Source: Diaphorobacter aerolatus (GTDB lineage Bacteria; Pseudomonadota; Gammaproteobacteria; Burkholderiales; Burkholderiaceae_C). From it: 64,000 nucleotides of DNA. The notes under the pieces were generated by a model. The model saw nothing but the letters and a program-made list of their open reading frames with translations, searched no databases and was not told the DNA's origin. This document shows, one piece after another, positions 28,832 to 37,484 of the stretch (position 1 is its first letter; the number at the start of each line of letters is the position of its first letter). A program made the position numbers and the translations under genes. Where the stretch lies: NCBI RefSeq assembly GCF_014489535.1, contig NZ_CP060783.1:4237501-4301500 (forward strand). Direction: 5' to 3'.

Positions 28832-30375
28832 ATGTCAGCCACTTCCAAGCCCAAGCTCTACAACCCACGCCACCCCGAACGCACGCTGCTCTACCAAATG
28901 GTAGCCGAGCACTACGAGACCTGGCTAGAGTTGGCCAGCGCGGGTCAGTTCGACGGCCAGGGCGACCACCACACCCCCAAGCCCTTCGTGCGCAAAGCGT
29001 TTGCCAAGTATCTTGAGTGCGGCATCTTTGCCCATGGCTTTGCCCGCGCTCGCTGCGGCGACTGTGGGCACGACTACTTTGTAGCCTTCTCCTGCAAAGG
29101 CCGGGGAGTCTGCCCCTCGTGCACCACGCGGCGGATGGTGGAGACGGCGGCACACCTGAGCGACCACGTTTTCCCCGCCTGCCGGTGCGCCAGTGGGTGC
29201 TCTCCGTGCCCAAGAGGTTGCGGTACTTCATGCAACGCGACGGAGCGGTGCTGAGCATGGTGCTGCGCATCTTTCTGCGGGTGATCGCACAAACTCTGCA
29301 GACCCACAGCCCCGGTGCGGCCCATATGGACAAGGCAGGCCTGCACATCGGTGCCATCGCCTTCATTCACCGATTCGGCTCCAGCCTCAATGAACACGTC
29401 CACTTCCACGTTTGTGTGGTGGACGGGGTGTTTGAGGAAGTGGAGGGCGAGGGCGATGCTGATGCGACCCCTCGAATCTCATCGCCGGGTGTCATCTTTC
29501 ACGCGGCCACCGGCATCGATGCGGCTACCGTGGCCCCAGTGCAGACCACACTGCAAAAACGCATCCTGCGCGCCTTCGTTGCTCGGGCCTGCTGGAGAAC
29601 TGTGACGCCAAAGACATGCTGGGCTACAAACACAGCGGCTTCTCGGTGGACGCCGGTGTCTGCATCGAAGCCCACGACCGCGCTGCGCTGGAGCGGCTGC
29701 TGCGCTATTGCGCGCGTCCACCGTTTTCCATGGAGCGCCTACGCAAAGAGGGAAGCAAACTGGTGTACCGCTGTGCCAAACAGCGCAGCGAGCCCACCAG
29801 TGACAAGCGTGGTGCCAAGGCAGATGAGCTGCACCTCACACCGCTGGAACTGATCGACCGCATCGCCGCGCTGGTGCCACCGCCACGCACCCACCGGCAC
29901 CGCTACTTTGGTGTGCTGGCACCAAACTCGCCGCTGAGAGCGGCGGTAACGGCGCTGGCTCAGCCTGCTGCGTCGCAACCAGCCACGGTGGAGACTGCAC
30001 AACCTGGCGCGGGCGTACCTGGGGTGGCGGCGCCGGGCAACGCGGCCACACCCACACCCGAACCTGAAGCACGCCCGAAGCGAGCGGCGCATTACTTGTG
30101 GGCGGTGCTGATTGCCCGCATCTACGAGGCATTTCCGCTGCTGTGCCCCATGTGCGGTGGGCAGATGCGCATCATTGCCTTCATCACCCACAGCGCCGAA
30201 ATCCGCCACATCCTGAACCACATCGGGTGGAGTCTGCCCCCCGCACATCACCCCGGCACGCGGGCCACCGCTGTGGGAGGGCTGCGACGCGCCGGTGGAT
30301 GATGGTGCGCAAGGCGAGCCGGATTGGGATCTGGCAGCTCAACCCGACGAGGTAGACCAGCGCGTCAATTGGTGA
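28832..30375 (+). CDS. IS91-family transposase, copy B, frame broken at four G/C runs
   Basis: The N terminus (MSATSKPKLYNPRHPERTLL) leads a zinc-binding region CGDCGHDYF and GVCPSCTTRRM, the rolling-circle motif HVHFHVCVVDGVF, and a C-terminal CPMCGGQ. The frame breaks at C4 29173-29176, GGG 29585-29587, GGG 30225-30227 and C6 30237-30242. Adding one base at each gives a single 515-codon frame ending at TGA 30375 (DQRVNW). Three of those sites are within remnant A's range and remnant A shows two of the same breaks. The protein is probably intact in the real DNA. Confidence 0.75.
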
Positions 30376-30562
30376 CCCAGTGAAGCGGCGGTATCCATCG
30401 CTGCGGGGAAGCAGCTGCGCGCGCGCCAGGCCCAAATGCATACTGCCTCCCAAGCTCTTGCCATTGAGCGGCAAGCGAGCGCTCAACCTTCCTTGGCCGA
30501 ACGTGTTTCGAGGCCCAAAACTCGTGCCATACTTGGCCTCATGCGGTTGAATTTCCTATCCG

Positions 30563-30802
30563 TATCCGTCCCACCTGCTGGCGAACCGGTCGCTTGCGGA
30601 CCTGCTGCTGTTCGGCAGTTTCCTGATTTGGTCGCTGGCTTCGCTGGCGGCCGCCAGGCGCAGGGACCGCGCGGCCGCCACCCGCTACCCGGCCGGCACC
30701 ATGGCCGGCACCCTGGGTGCGATCGTGGCAGGTGTCGTCGCCTGGGCCGCGTTCGCGTTCTGGCTGCATCAGCTGTGGCTGGGCGTGAGGCCATTCGGCT
30801 GA
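30563..30802 (+). pseudogene. NnrU-family membrane protein, C-terminal fragment
   Basis: About 79 residues in frame from the IS91 end to TGA 30802, without a start codon: SHLLANRSLADLLLFGSFL, a basic ARRRDRAA loop, YPAGTMAG, and a final helix ending WLGVRPFG. This matches the C-terminal half of NnrU/DUF-type membrane proteins linked to nitric oxide metabolism. The 5' part was lost at the IS91 boundary. The next 238 bp hold no gene that I can support. Confidence 0.65.
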
Positions 30803-31040
30803 CGTCACGCCTGCCGCCTGCTGCAGGCCGGGCTGTAGCGTTTCTTAACGAAGAATCAACTGTTCGTGGACTGAAAATCCATGGCAAGATAAAGCTCGCC
30901 TATGAGCCGGCATCCCGCACAAGTCTCCTGTCGGGCCGGTCGTCGGCACCTTTAACAAGACCGCGCGGCGCAGGCGGCGGAGCACAGGGACGCGGGCAAA
31001 GATCCGGCAGAAAATAACCTTTCAACTCTGGAGACAATCA

Positions 31041-33742
31041 ATGAAACACCCCTTATCGGCAAGGCTGAAAAAGCAGCGGCACCTGTCCGCGCTCGCGCTT
31101 GCGCTGCTGGCCGGATGCGGCAGCAGCGGCTCGGACAATGACAGCGGAAACGGCGGCTCGCCGGCGCAGGCGTCGCTCAGGGTCACCAGCGTGTCATCGC
31201 CGCAAGGCATGGCCAGCGGCGGCGACAGCCTGATACAGGTCAGCGATGCGGCAGGCGGCGCGATCGACAACGTCGTCATCCGCCTGAACGGCAGGGATGT
31301 GTCGGCGGCGTTCAGGAAGGCGCCGAACAGCGGCGCGCTGCTGGGCACCGTAACCGGCATGAGCAACGGAGAGAACAGGATCGAGGTGCTGGACGCGGCC
31401 GATCCGTCGGTGGTGCGTGCCAGCCTTACGCTGACCAACTATCCGCTGCAGGGACCCATCCTGTACGCGCCGCAGGAGCAGCCTATCGCCTGCGAGACGC
31501 ATAACTTCACGATCTACCCGGGCGGACCGAAACTGTCCGACGCGCCGGTCACGAATGCCGACTGTACCGTGCCGACCCGTGTCGACTGGGTCTATCACGA
31601 CGCCAGCAAGGCCGGCACTGCGGTCTGGCAGCGCTACGACCCGGCGAATCCGCCGGCCAGCGTCGAGCAGACCACGCTGGCCGACGGCAGCAAGGTGCCC
31701 TACATCGTCCGTCTCGAGACCGGCGTGATCAACCGCGGCATCTACCAGACCGCGGTGCTGGGCGACCCGGTCGCCAATCCGAACCCGACCCCGCAAACGC
31801 CGGCGAAGTCCTGGAACGGCAAGCTGGTGTATCCGTTCGGCCAGAGCTGCGGCGGCGGCTGGTATGTGCAGGGCACGTCCATGGGACCGGTCGGCGGGTC
31901 GACCGCGTCGGCCAATGGCGTGTCGGGCGACTTCAATGTGCTGAACGACCTGCCGCTCAGGAAAGGCTACGCAGTGGCGAATTCGACGCTGAATTTCTTC
32001 GGCCAGAACTGCAATCACATCATTTCGGCCGAGACCATGATGATGGTGAAGGAACGGGTGGCGGAAAACTACGGTCCCATCCTCTACACGATGGGCTGGG
32101 GGAACTCGGGCTCGTCCATACAGCAAAGCATGATCGCCGACGTCTACCCGGGCCTCATCGACGGCTTGGTCATGTTCAACGGCTTCCCGGACAATACCAA
32201 CATCGCCAGCCTGGAAGGCCGGCTTTTCTACAACTTCCAGCTCAACCACACGAAGGGCGGCACAACCGAGAACGGCACCTTTGCGCCGCTGCCCAACGCG
32301 CCGTATGACCCGACCTACGACAATGCGACGGCGGCGCGCCGCGCGGCCGATGCCAGCCTGCTCAACTGGAGCAACAGCGACATCGCCGCGGTGTCCGGCT
32401 TCACGACCTATCACAGCGTGCGCCAGCAGGCCAGCTTCTGGGCCGGACGCCTGGACTCGGTGCTGCGCACGCCGAATGCCGGCGACCGCGACAACGTGAT
32501 GGCCGGCGCCGGCAACAGCTCGGTGTTCAGGGCGATCATCGGCAACGAGAGGAAATACAGCCCGGCCAATGCGGTGGCCAGCGCGCCCATGGGCACCATC
32601 CCGACGGCAGGCTACACGCCGCCGCCGGTCAGCCCGCTGCAACCGAACCCGACCGGCCTGCGGCCCAACGTCGCCGACCATAACAAGAACACGCTGGGGA
32701 TCGACCCTGCCACCGGTTTTGGGCGCAGCTACAGTGCCAACGTCGGGTCCAGTACGGGCTGAATGCGCTCAACAGCGGCCAGGTCAGCATGGCGCAGTTC
32801 ATCAACCTGAACGACAAGATAGGCGGCGTCGACATCGACGGCAACCATACCGCGGCGCGCATCCAGCCCGACGTGGAAGGCCTGAAGAATGCCTATCGTT
32901 CCGGCATGATCATGTATGGCGGCGGCGGGCTGGCCCAGACCGCGATACTCAATATGGACGGTCTCAACAACGAGGCCACCGGCGCCGGCGACCTGCACCT
33001 GAAGTTTTTCCACTACATGGTGCGGGCGCGGCTGAAAGCGGCCAACGGCCACTTCGACAACCACGTGATGTGGAATGGCCAGGCCAATGTCGCGGCCTTC
33101 GTGCAGGACCCGCATGCCCACGCGGCCAGCCCGGTCCTGCCGCCGCGCCCGGCCTACAGCGGCCGGCGCGAGATCGTGCTGGAGAAAGCGTTCGACAGCA
33201 TGGACCGCTGGCTGACCGCGACGGTCAACGACAAGACTTCGGCCAGCCGCGCGGCCGCGGTGGTGCGCAACAAGCCGGCCGACCTGGTCGACGGCTGCTT
33301 CGGCGCCAGCACGCCGGGCGCGGCGAACGATTTCATCGTCGAGCCGCAGACCTTCGGCGGCTTCAACACCGTGTTCCTGAAAGGGAACGGGACGGCGCAG
33401 CCGGCCGGCACGGTGAGCACCGGCGCCACGCCGTCGCGCTGCAATGCAATGTTCCCGGCGTCGTCCTATCCCCGCTTCGAAGCCGGCGAACCGTTGACGG
33501 GCAGGGTGGTGCAATGCCAGTTGAAGCCGGTCAGCGCAGAAGACTACGCAGGCTATGCGGCGCTCAATCCGGGCTGGACCGGCGCCACCCGTGACGCCGA
33601 CCTGGCCAGGCTGCGGCAGGTGTTCGCAGGCGGCGTCTGCGACTACAGCAAGCCGGGCCTGGCCGAGCAACCGCTGGCCGGCACCTGGCTCAGGGTCACG
33701 GGACCGGGGCAACTGGTAGCGGGACAGCCGCTGCAGAAGTAA
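31041..33742 (+). CDS. DUF6351-like secreted lipoprotein, possible esterase/hydrolase, frame broken by one base
   Basis: A lipoprotein signal with lipobox LLAGC (about residues 26-30) leads a roughly 900-residue protein. Features include YPFGQSCGGGWYVQG, a serine-hydrolase-like GWGNSGSSIQQ and DVYPGLIDGLVMFNGFPD. The frame leaves the family at the GGG run 32745-32747; one extra base restores GVQYGLNALNSG and the rest to TAA 33742, consistent with 900 residues. The family assignment is from recall and is moderate; the substrate is unknown. GGAG precedes the ATG. Composition and neighbours suggest a different betaproteobacterial source from the pca segment. Confidence 0.6.
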
Positions 33743-33770
33743 GCGGGTGAAGTAAGCGGGTGACCCAATC

Positions 33771-33797
33771 GGATGCGCCGGCCCGGCCGGCGCATCC
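33771..33797. terminator. Long perfect hairpin after the DUF6351-like gene
   Basis: 13-bp perfect inverted repeat GGATGCGCCGGCC/GGCCGGCGCATCC around a single base, 28 bp after the stop. There is no T run, so it may act as an RNA-stabilising or factor-dependent end. A 13-bp tandem duplication (AAGTAAGCGGGTG) lies between the stop and the hairpin. Confidence 0.5.
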
Positions 33798-33982
33798 GTC
33801 GTCGCGGACTGCAGGCCGCGAAATGGCGCCCGCAGCTTGGTAAAGGTCCGTGGATTCCCTTCCTTCAGCCTGGCACCGGGCATTAGCAGCGGAGGTCAGG
33901 CAGCCTTCCTTCGCTTGCAAGCAAAGCGCGGGAAGCGCCGGTTTGCGATGATGTAGTCCCACGCATTTTTTCAGGCAGGACT

Positions 33983-34489
33983 ATGGCGCAGCATCCCAAA
34001 CTGCAGGTCTTTCTCGACCTGGACGGCGTTTTCGCCGATTTCGACGCGCGCGTGAAGCGGCTCACCGGCAAGCATCCGGACCAGCTCGACCGCAATCACC
34101 TATGGAAGGCGATCAACCGCGACAAGCGCTTTTTTGCGGAGCTGGAACTGATCGAAGGCTGCATGCAGCTATGGGAGGCGACGCGCGACCTTGAACCGGT
34201 GTTCCTGACCGGCGCGCCATCGTCGCGCATCTTCCAGGAACAGAAACGCGAATGGGTAGCGCGCATTTTCGGACCGGAGTTCACGGTCCACGTGGTGCCG
34301 AAGAGACTCAAGCAAGACTACAGCGGACCGGGCAAGGTGCTGATCGACGACACCCCGGCCAATATCGAGCAATGGGAATCGCGCGGCGGGCACGGCATCC
34401 TGCATACCGGGGACCATGCGTCCACGGTGCGGGCACTGCAGGAACTGGCAGCGCTCTACCTCGAACAGGAAGGCAGCACGGGTTCCTGA
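33983..34489 (+). CDS. HAD-superfamily 5'-nucleotidase-like phosphatase
   Basis: 168 residues with HAD motif I FLDLDGVFADFD (nucleophile and acid/base aspartates), motif II FLTGAPSS, and the late acidic motif VLIDDTPANIEQW. The size fits NT5C-type deoxyribonucleotide 5'-phosphatases, though substrate is unproven. It appears intact and has GCAGGA before the ATG. It sits in cargo A beside the PACE gene. Confidence 0.75.
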   Translation: MAQHPKLQVFLDLDGVFADFDARVKRLTGKHPDQLDRNHLWKAINRDKRFFAELELIEGCMQLWEATRDLEPVFLTGAPSSRIFQEQKREWVARIFGPEFTVHVVPKRLKQDYSGPGKVLIDDTPANIEQWESRGGHGILHTGDHASTVRALQELAALYLEQEGSTGS

Positions 34490-34583
34490 CACAGCCGGCG
34501 CATTCCGGCGCCTGCCGAAATCTCCCATCCTTGTCCTGCGGCAGCTAAAATCATGCCCCGTCAAAACATCGAAAGAGACTCCG

Positions 34584-35006
34584 GTGCAGGGAATCAAGAG
34601 AAAGCTGGTGTACGTCACGGTCTTCGAGGCGATCGCCATATCGGTCTGCACCGTGGGTTTTGCGATGCTGTCCGGCAAAAGCCTGGCCCATGCCGGCGCA
34701 TTGTCGGTCGTGACATCGGCCATCGCCATCATGTGGAATTTTCTTTTCACGAATTTGTTCGAGGCATGGGAAGCGCGGCAGGCGACTGGCGGTCGCAGCA
34801 TCGGGCGCCGCGTCGCCCATGCGGTGTGCTTCGAGGCGGGCCTGCTGCTGATCATTGTCCCGCTCACCGCGGCATGGCTCGATATCACGCTCGCCAGCGC
34901 GCTCGTGCTCAATATCGGCCTCGCCGGGTTCTTCCTGGTATATACCTTCGCGTTCAACTGGAGTTTCGACCGGCTCTTCGGCCTGCCCGCATCCGCCCGG
35001 AAATGA
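34584..35006 (+). CDS. PACE-family multidrug/biocide efflux transporter
   Basis: 140 residues from a GTG at 34584, close to the 144 of AceI. It has the two bacterial-transmembrane-pair repeats: the first opens KRKLVYVTVFEAIAI with a membrane glutamate, the second VAHAVCFEAGLLLIIVP with an equivalent FE. Each repeat ends with a conserved aromatic motif (MWNFLFTNLFE; FNWSFDRLF). PACE proteins export cationic biocides such as chlorhexidine by proton exchange in the inner membrane. It looks intact; no regulator gene is adjacent. Confidence 0.82.
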   Translation: MQGIKRKLVYVTVFEAIAISVCTVGFAMLSGKSLAHAGALSVVTSAIAIMWNFLFTNLFEAWEARQATGGRSIGRRVAHAVCFEAGLLLIIVPLTAAWLDITLASALVLNIGLAGFFLVYTFAFNWSFDRLFGLPASARK

Positions 35007-35064
35007 GCCGAGGGCAAGTCCATGCTCGTCGAAAAAAAGCAAACCGGTGGCCCGGTCACGGCGC

Positions 35065-35220
35065 CTAGTACAATCTCCGCTTCATAAATACGTGAACCAG
35101 TGAGAAACCGCGTGGTTCCTTCGTAGTGGACATATTGATTATACCAGCGGGATCAACCGTTTTTTGAACTGAATTTTGAACCGGGTTTGCAACCGGGTTT
35201 TCAACCGAATTTTCAACCAT
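35065..35220 (-). CDS. Short ORF (51 aa) beginning in tandem repeats, possible truncated capsule-operon gene
   Basis: The ATG at 35220 overlaps the kpsE-like stop by 8 bases. The product starts MVENSVENPVANPVQNSV, encoded by the 12-nt repeats, and ends at TAG 35065. It may be the first part of the next capsule-operon gene, cut at a junction near 35080, or may have no function. No family is recognised. Confidence 0.3.
   Translation of the reverse strand: MVENSVENPVANPVQNSVQKTVDPAGIINMSTTKEPRGFSLVHVFMKRRLY
35163..35217. repeat. Imperfect 12-nt tandem repeats
   Basis: Four to five units such as ATTTTGAACCGG, GTTTGCAACCGG, GTTTTCAACCGA and ATTTTCAACCAT follow one another between the kpsE-like gene and the PACE gene. 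They encode the repeated residues of the short minus-strand ORF. Confidence 0.6.
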
Positions 35221-36005
35221 GCCGCAGCCCCCTCAACAACGCCATCCCCACACGGGTGATGAACATCAACACGAATCCCAGCGCCAGCGCTTGCAGCAAC
35301 AGAATGGCCGTGCGCGGGCTGCTCGGCCGGTCGGTCGGCACCGGTTGCGCAATGATCGACAGGTACCGCTGCAAGCGCAGTGCATCCGTCATGGCCTGCT
35401 GATACGACTGCTGCGCCAAGGTCAGGTTCGAATCGGCGAAGGCCTGGGTATTTCTCAGCGCCTCGTAGGACTTGAGCTGCTTGGCTTCGGTGTTGCCCTG
35501 GCCGCTCAGGCGACGGCGCACCGACTCGATCCGCTTCTTCAAGGCCACCACCTGCATCTGGGCGGGCTTCAGCATGAAATGGTCTTTGTTGCCCAGCGCG
35601 CGGATCTTGTCCAGATTGATCTGCGCGCTGCTCAACTCGGTCTCAAGCTGGCTGGACAGGTTCAGCAGCATCGACACCGTGGCGGTCGGGTCGATATTGC
35701 CGTGCGTGGTGCGCCACGCCGTCAGCGCCTCGCGAGCGGCAAGCGCCTTTTGCTCGGCCAGCCGGACCGATTCTTCGCTGACCTTGAGCTTGTCGGCCAC
35801 GCCTTTCTTGTTCATCGAACTGACGAATTCCTCGGCCAGCCCGATCAGCGCGCGGGACAAGGTGGCGGCGTCGTCGGGTGAATACGCGCTGACGCGCAAG
35901 ACGTCGATCTGCTCAAGCGCATTGAACGACACGTGCACCGCCCGTTGATAGGCACGGTAAAGATCATCATTGCTTGAGTCTTCGGAAAGATGGTTCAGCT
36001 GGCCG
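35213..36005 (-). pseudogene. Capsule/polysaccharide export inner-membrane protein (KpsE/Wzz-like), C-terminal fragment
   Basis: About 260 residues reading in from the permease junction without a start codon. A long coiled coil (KLKVSEESVRLAEQKALAAR onward), a PxxP-type segment (AQPVPTDRPSSP) and a final membrane helix (TAILLLQALALGFVLMF) are typical of polysaccharide co-polymerase and KpsE/CtrB export proteins. The N-terminal membrane helix is missing. The fragment abuts the permease fragment at about 36005-36017. Confidence 0.6.
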
Positions 36006-36017
36006 CGGCCCGGTGGC

Positions 36018-37213
36018 TCAGCGGGCGCCGCTGATGTCCATGTCCTGCAGCTGGATGAAGCGCGTGCCCTTGCCCAGCTTGTAGCCCCACCAGATCGCCA
36101 GGAACAGCGGGATGCCGATGTAGGTGGCGATCACGCCGGTCCAGTCGATGGTCTCGGCCAGGAAGGCCTGGTAGTTCTGGCCCAGGGTGATGATCAGGCA
36201 CAGCGCGAACGCGAAGATGGGCCCGATGGGGAAGGCCGCGGCGCGGTAGGGCAGCTGGTGCGTGTCAAAGCCCTGCACCTCGCAGGCGCGGCGGAAGCGG
36301 TAGTGGCTGATGGCAATCCCCAGCCAGGCGATGAAGCCGCACATGCCTGACAGGTTCAGCAGCCAGATGTAGACCGACTCGGGCTGAACACATTGGTGAA
36401 GAAGCACAGGGCCGCGATCACGGTGGTGGCGATCAGCGCCATGATGGGCACGCCGCGCGCATTCACGCGGGCGAAGATCTTGGGCGCCATGTTCTGCTGC
36501 GCCAGGGCGTACAGCATGCGCGTGGAGGCGTACATGCCGGAGTTGCCGGCCGACAGCACCGAGGTCAGCACCACGGCATTCATCACCGCCGCCGCGCCCA
36601 GCAGGCCGGCGTGCTCGAACACCAGGGTGAAGGGGCTGACGCTGATGTCGCCCAGGTCGTTGCGCAGCAGCTGCGGGTCGGTGTAGGGGATCAGTAGGCC
36701 GATGATCAGGATGGAGAAGACGTAGAACAGCAGGATGCGCCAGAACACCTTGCGCACTGCGCGGGGCACGTTCTGGGCGGGGTTCTCGGACTCGCCGGCG
36801 GCAATGCCGATCAGCTCCGTGCCCTGGAAGGAGAAGCCCACGATCATGGCCACGCCGATCAGCGCCGCAAAACCACCGGCAAACGGCGCGTCACCGGCCG
36901 TGAAGTTGGCGATGTTGCCCCACAGGCCGTCGGGGCGCCGCCGGTCAGGATGCCGAAGACCATCAGCAGGCCCACGCCGATGAAGACCAGCACGGTCACC
37001 ACCTTGATGGCGGCAAACCAGAACTCGGATTCGCCGAAGCCCTTGGACGACAGCGAGTTCAGGCCGAACATCAGCGCCAGGAAGATTGCGCTCCACAGCA
37101 GGCCGTTGACGCCGGGGAACCAGTAGGCCATCACCAGCTGCGCGGCCACCAGGTCCACGGCAATCGTCACCGCCCAGTTGTACCAGTAGTTCCAGCCCAG
37201 GGCGAAGCCGAAG
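36018..37213 (-). pseudogene. Amino-acid permease (APC family, LysP-like), N-terminally truncated, frame broken twice
   Basis: The fragment opens [17 protein letters not shown] at the junction with the lpd fragment and contains multiple membrane helices (IGVAMIVGFSFQGTELIG, ILLFYVFSILIIGLLIPY), ending at TGA 36018. Two breaks, at G4 36932-36935 and GGG 36381-36383, are each repaired by one base (GGAPDGLWGNIANF; SPESVYIWLL). FQGTELIGIAAGE is typical of lysine/aromatic amino-acid permeases. The missing first helices make it non-functional whatever the cause of the breaks. Confidence 0.75.
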
Positions 37214-37484
37214 CATCCAGATGCGCACCAACGTGCCGCACATCTTCGCCATCGGCGACATCGTGGGCCAGCCCATGCTGGCGCACAAGGCGGTGCACGA
37301 GGCGCACGTGGCGGCCGAGGTCATCGCCGGCGAACTGCAGGGCAACAAGGAACTGGCAAGCGCCGCCTTCAACGCCCGCGTGATCCCGAGCGTGGCCTAT
37401 ACCGACCCCGAAGTGGCCTGGGTGGGCCTGACCGAGGACCAGGCCAAGGCGCAGGGCATCAAGGTCAAGAAAGGCCTGTTCCCC
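37214..37484 (+). pseudogene. lpdA: Dihydrolipoyl dehydrogenase, internal fragment (copy 2)
   Basis: About 90 residues ([20 protein letters not shown] to KVKKGLFP) homologous to 28138-28410 with roughly 95% base identity by eye. It is cut on the left by the permease fragment and on the right by IS1071 copy 2. Differences are mostly synonymous, so this is a different Comamonadaceae allele and not a simple duplication. Confidence 0.85.

Larger units (their letters stand above)
28787..30563 (+). mobile_element. IS91-family element, copy B (complete or nearly so)
   Basis: The right end is set at 30563, the last base shared with remnant A before the flanks diverge. The left end is uncertain because this family has no inverted repeats and remnant A lacks that side; 28787 is an estimate between the lpd terminator and the transposase gene. 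IS91-type elements move by rolling-circle replication and can carry neighbouring DNA. Confidence 0.65.

Noticed and set aside
33745-33770. 13-bp tandem repeat after the DUF6351-like gene as a regulatory site
   Set aside because: It is two copies only, directly duplicating the bases around the stop codon, most simply a slippage duplication.
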